Shown one piece after another: positions 61,896-64,000 of a stretch of 64,000 nt of DNA (its first letter is position 1; each line of letters begins with the position of its first letter). Location: NCBI GenBank assembly GCA_015056575.1, contig SVGA01000004.1, positions 124,001-188,000 of the forward strand, in the 5' to 3' direction. Both the position numbers and the translations under genes were made by a program. The stretch is from Butyrivibrio sp. Lineage in GTDB: Bacteria; Bacillota; Clostridia; Lachnospirales; Lachnospiraceae. The notes under the pieces were generated by a model, which was not told the origin of the DNA, made no database searches, and saw only the letters and a program-made list of their open reading frames with translations.

Positions 61896-61924
61896 AAAAG
61901 GCAGGTCTGTGACTTGCCTTTTTT
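61896..61924 (+). terminator. Intrinsic terminator
   Basis: Stem AAAAGGCAGGTC/GACTTGCCTTTT (61896-61907 and 61911-61922, one G-U), 3-base loop, U-run to 61924. Confidence 0.88.
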
Positions 61925-62012
61925 ATTGTTATATAAATACAATATTTCAATACGGATTTAATGCTTGATTGGTAATTAATGCTATTATAATTATGGAATT
62001 TATCTTTAGATT

Positions 62013-62021
62013 TGTTATAAT
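62013..62021 (+). promoter_or_regulatory. Promoter of the dihydroxyacetone kinase operon
   Basis: Extended -10 TGTTATAAT, 48 bases before the dhaL start. A second TATAAT lies at 61986-61991 with TTGATT 15 bases upstream. Confidence 0.55.
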
Positions 62022-62068
62022 AGTCTATAAAGATATAAATTTTTTCTAAACAGGAGGGCAAATTGCAT

Positions 62069-62689
62069 ATGTCGACAAGAGTGTACGATTGCTTGAAAGC
62101 TATCGGTGAGAAAATAATAGAGAATAAAGATTTTCTTACCGATCTGGACAGAGAGATTGGTGATGCCGATCACGGCGTTAATATGGCAAGAGGTTTTCAA
62201 TCAGTAATTGAGAAAGTTTCCCAGGAAGATCCCGATATCGGAGCTGCACTAAAGAAAACGGGCATGACTCTTTTATCAACTGTAGGCGGTGCTTCAGGAC
62301 CGCTTTACGGTACTGCATATATGGAAGCTGCCAAGGTACTTGCCGGAAAACAGGTTTTGGAACCTGAAGATTTTAAAGCTGCCCTGGAGGCTGCTATAGC
62401 CGGAATCCAAAAGCGTGGAAAAGCTGAAAAGGGAGAGAAGACCATGCTGGATTCTCTGATTCCTGCCCTTGAGGCATATACTGATAAGATCGAGGCGGGA
62501 GCAGGCCTTTTCGAAGGTCTTGATGCTGCCTGCAAAGCCGCTAACGAAGGAATAGAATTCACCAAGACCATAGCAGCCACAAAAGGAAGAGCCAGCTATC
62601 TGGGAGACAGGAGTATCGGACATCAGGATCCGGGAGCCACTTCAGCAACCATGACTCTTGAGGTTATAAGAGATTTTGTGAAGGGATGA
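62069..62689 (+). CDS. dhaL: Dihydroxyacetone kinase, ADP-binding subunit DhaL
   Basis: 206 residues, all helical. Holds the tightly bound ADP that receives phosphate from DhaM and passes it to dihydroxyacetone on DhaK. Nucleotide/Mg site: REIGDADHGVNMARGF; GGASGPLYGTAYMEA and GHQDPGATSATMTLEV are also conserved. Start ATG 62069; a TTG at 62063 is nearer GGAGGG and could also be used. First in a dhaL-dhaM-dhaK operon; the more usual order is K-L-M. Confidence 0.95.
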   Translation: MSTRVYDCLKAIGEKIIENKDFLTDLDREIGDADHGVNMARGFQSVIEKVSQEDPDIGAALKKTGMTLLSTVGGASGPLYGTAYMEAAKVLAGKQVLEPEDFKAALEAAIAGIQKRGKAEKGEKTMLDSLIPALEAYTDKIEAGAGLFEGLDAACKAANEGIEFTKTIAATKGRASYLGDRSIGHQDPGATSATMTLEVIRDFVKG

Positions 62690-62692
62690 AAA

Positions 62693-63085
62693 ATGGTAGG
62701 ACTTGTCATTGTATCGCATAGCAGTAAGATTGCTGAAGGAATTAAAGACTTAACGGATCAGATTGCATCAGGACATAAGGGAATAATAGCTGCAGGAGGA
62801 TTGGAAACAGGGGAGATAGGTACCGATGCTGTCAGAATTTCAGAGGCTGTAAAAAAAGCTGATGACGGCGATGGGGTTGTGCTTCTTGCGGATCTGGGAA
62901 GCGGGATCATGAGTGCCGAAACTGCCATGGATCTTCTTGACGGAGAGGGTATTAGTGTAAGACTTGCCGATGCACCGATTGTTGAAGGTGCTATTGCAGC
63001 AGCTGTTGCGGCTGTATGCGGGCAGAATATGGATGGGGTAATTGCAGCCGCTGAGCAGACGAGGGCTGTACACAAGATAAACTAA
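62693..63085 (+). CDS. dhaM: PTS-dependent dihydroxyacetone kinase phosphotransfer subunit DhaM
   Basis: 130 residues, an EIIA(man)-fold domain. The phosphorylated His is in LVIVSHSSKIAEG; VVLLADLGSGIMSAETAMDLL and DAPIVEGAIAAAV are typical. It is a single-domain DhaM without the HPr and EI-like domains of the E. coli protein, so it takes phosphate from the general PTS (HPr). The gene lies 3 bases after dhaL, so the kinase is PEP/PTS-driven rather than ATP-driven. Confidence 0.94.
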   Translation: MVGLVIVSHSSKIAEGIKDLTDQIASGHKGIIAAGGLETGEIGTDAVRISEAVKKADDGDGVVLLADLGSGIMSAETAMDLLDGEGISVRLADAPIVEGAIAAAVAAVCGQNMDGVIAAAEQTRAVHKIN

Positions 63086-63111
63086 ATTCACAACAAATAA
63101 GGAGGCGTAAC

Positions 63112-64000
63112 ATGAAGAAACTAATCAATGGGGTTGACAACATCGTTGACGAAATGCTGGATGGAATGGTTGCCGCTTATCCAAAGTACATCAAGAGACT
63201 TGACGGCTTTGATGTTGTTGTAAGAGCCGGCGGATCAGAGGGTAAGGTTGCACTAGTGTCAGGTGGCGGATCCGGACATGAGCCTGCCCACGGAGGTTTT
63301 GTCGGCAAAGGAATGCTTGATGGTGCAATTGCAGGTGCTGTATTTACGTCACCTACGCCTGATCAGATATTTGAGGCTATCAAGGCTGCTAATGGCGGAA
63401 AAGGTGTTCTCCTAGTTATCAAGAATTATACCGGTGACGTTATGAATTTTGAGATGGCTGCTGATATGGCAAGAGATGAAGGTATTGAAGTAGATCAGGT
63501 TATCACAGCCGATGATGTAGCTGTAGAAAATTCTACATGGACTACAGGAAGAAGAGGAATAGCAGGAACAATATTCGTTCATAAGCTTGCCGGTGCGTGT
63601 GCTGAGGCAGGCGGCAGCCTCTCCGAGGTTAAGAGGATCGCAGAAAAAGTTATCGAAAACGTTCGTTCCATGGGTATGGCAGTTAATGCCTGCACCGTTC
63701 CTGCCGCAGGTAAGCCGAGTTTTGATCTTGCAGAGGATGAGATTGAAATCGGTATCGGCATTCATGGCGAGCCCGGTGTAAACCGCGAGAAGATCGGTAC
63801 TGTAAATGATATTGCCGACAAGCTTCTTGACAAGATTTTTGCTGAGGGCATATACAATTCCGGAGACGAAGTAGCCGTAATGGTTAACGGAATGGGCGGA
63901 ACTCCTCTTATGGAGCTCTTTGTTGCCAATAAGCATATATCAGAGGTTCTTGCAGGTAAAAATATTAAAGTGTATAAGACCCTGGTGGGAAATTATATGA
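63112..64000 (+). CDS. dhaK: Dihydroxyacetone kinase subunit DhaK (3' end missing)
   Basis: Open from ATG 63112 to the right edge (296 codons seen of about 330). DhaK binds dihydroxyacetone through a hemiaminal with a His; here that is IGIGIHGEPGV. Other motifs: ALVSGGGSGHEPAHGGFVG (substrate/phosphate loop), VIKNYTGDVMNFEMA, DDVAVENS and RRGIAGTIFVHKLAGA. ATG 63112 follows GGAGG by 9 bases. Product is dihydroxyacetone phosphate, which enters glycolysis or methylglyoxal synthesis. Confidence 0.95.
   Translation, partial: MKKLINGVDNIVDEMLDGMVAAYPKYIKRLDGFDVVVRAGGSEGKVALVSGGGSGHEPAHGGFVGKGMLDGAIAGAVFTSPTPDQIFEAIKAANGGKGVLLVIKNYTGDVMNFEMAADMARDEGIEVDQVITADDVAVENSTWTTGRRGIAGTIFVHKLAGACAEAGGSLSEVKRIAEKVIENVRSMGMAVNACTVPAAGKPSFDLAEDEIEIGIGIHGEPGVNREKIGTVNDIADKLLDKIFAEGIYNSGDEVAVMVNGMGGTPLMELFVANKHISEVLAGKNIKVYKTLVGNYM

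Overview
The window looks like chromosomal DNA of a flagellated, Gram-positive anaerobe of the Lachnospiraceae (Butyrivibrio/Roseburia-like). The grounds are moderate GC, strong Shine-Dalgarno sites (GGAGG), SigA-type promoters with extended -10 elements (TGnTATAAT), a fliI-fliJ-MgtE-N-like cluster, the miaB-mutS-mutL-miaA-ynbB and mreBCD-PBP2-rodA gene orders, sepF, an MgtE/MotE-like flagellar protein, and large secreted Ig-like/beta-helix proteins. Genus-level placement is inference. Almost every gene lies on the + strand; only the FSA/transaldolase gene and a DUF1292 gene are on the - strand. No rRNA, tRNA, IS element, CRISPR array or prophage was seen.

Layout. 0-2.7 kb: end of a flagellar export cluster (fliI cut by the left edge, fliJ, a MotE-like membrane protein), closed by a terminator. 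2.7-5.3 kb: a zinc/cadmium efflux operon with a promoter, an overlapping palindromic operator, an SmtB/CzrA-type sensor, a stand-alone HMA domain and a P1B-2 ATPase. 5.4-12.5 kb: a serine hydrolase, purine salvage (PNP, MTA/SAH deaminase), a membrane-anchored MutS-like ATPase, RNase HI and a phosphoesterase. 12.5-20.4 kb: FSA-type aldolase (-), a CopA copper ATPase fused to a CopZ-like domain, dUTPase, an adenosine-deaminase/SLOG-like fusion protein, and gltX. 20.4-35.6 kb is the accessory-looking part: a UvrD-like helicase, DUF1292, two large surface proteins with elaborate upstream regions, and a hipBA toxin-antitoxin pair.

35.7-47.4 kb: a GH13 protein with degraded catalytic residues, pepT, then miaB-mutS-mutL-miaA-ynbB (tRNA A37 modification plus mismatch repair). 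47.4-55.7 kb: cell elongation (mreBCD, PBP2, RodA), methylglyoxal synthase, a lipoprotein D,D-carboxypeptidase and a small P-loop protein. 55.7-61.1 kb: a membrane HlyD-like protein, SepF, AroB, LspA, RluD-type pseudouridine synthase and a cytidylate-kinase-like protein. 61.2-64 kb: a small secretion-signal-free hypothetical protein and a dihydroxyacetone kinase operon in the order dhaL-dhaM-dhaK, cut by the right edge.

The best candidates for something not yet described are: (1) the 812-residue deaminase-SLOG-like protein one base downstream of dut, which resembles nucleotide-targeting defence effectors; (2) an in-frame CopA-CopZ fusion with its own internal start; (3) a GH13 debranching-like protein that has lost its nucleophile; (4) three hipBA operators at exact 39-bp intervals; and (5) a roughly 215-nt leader ending in an intrinsic terminator ahead of a 2583-residue secreted protein.
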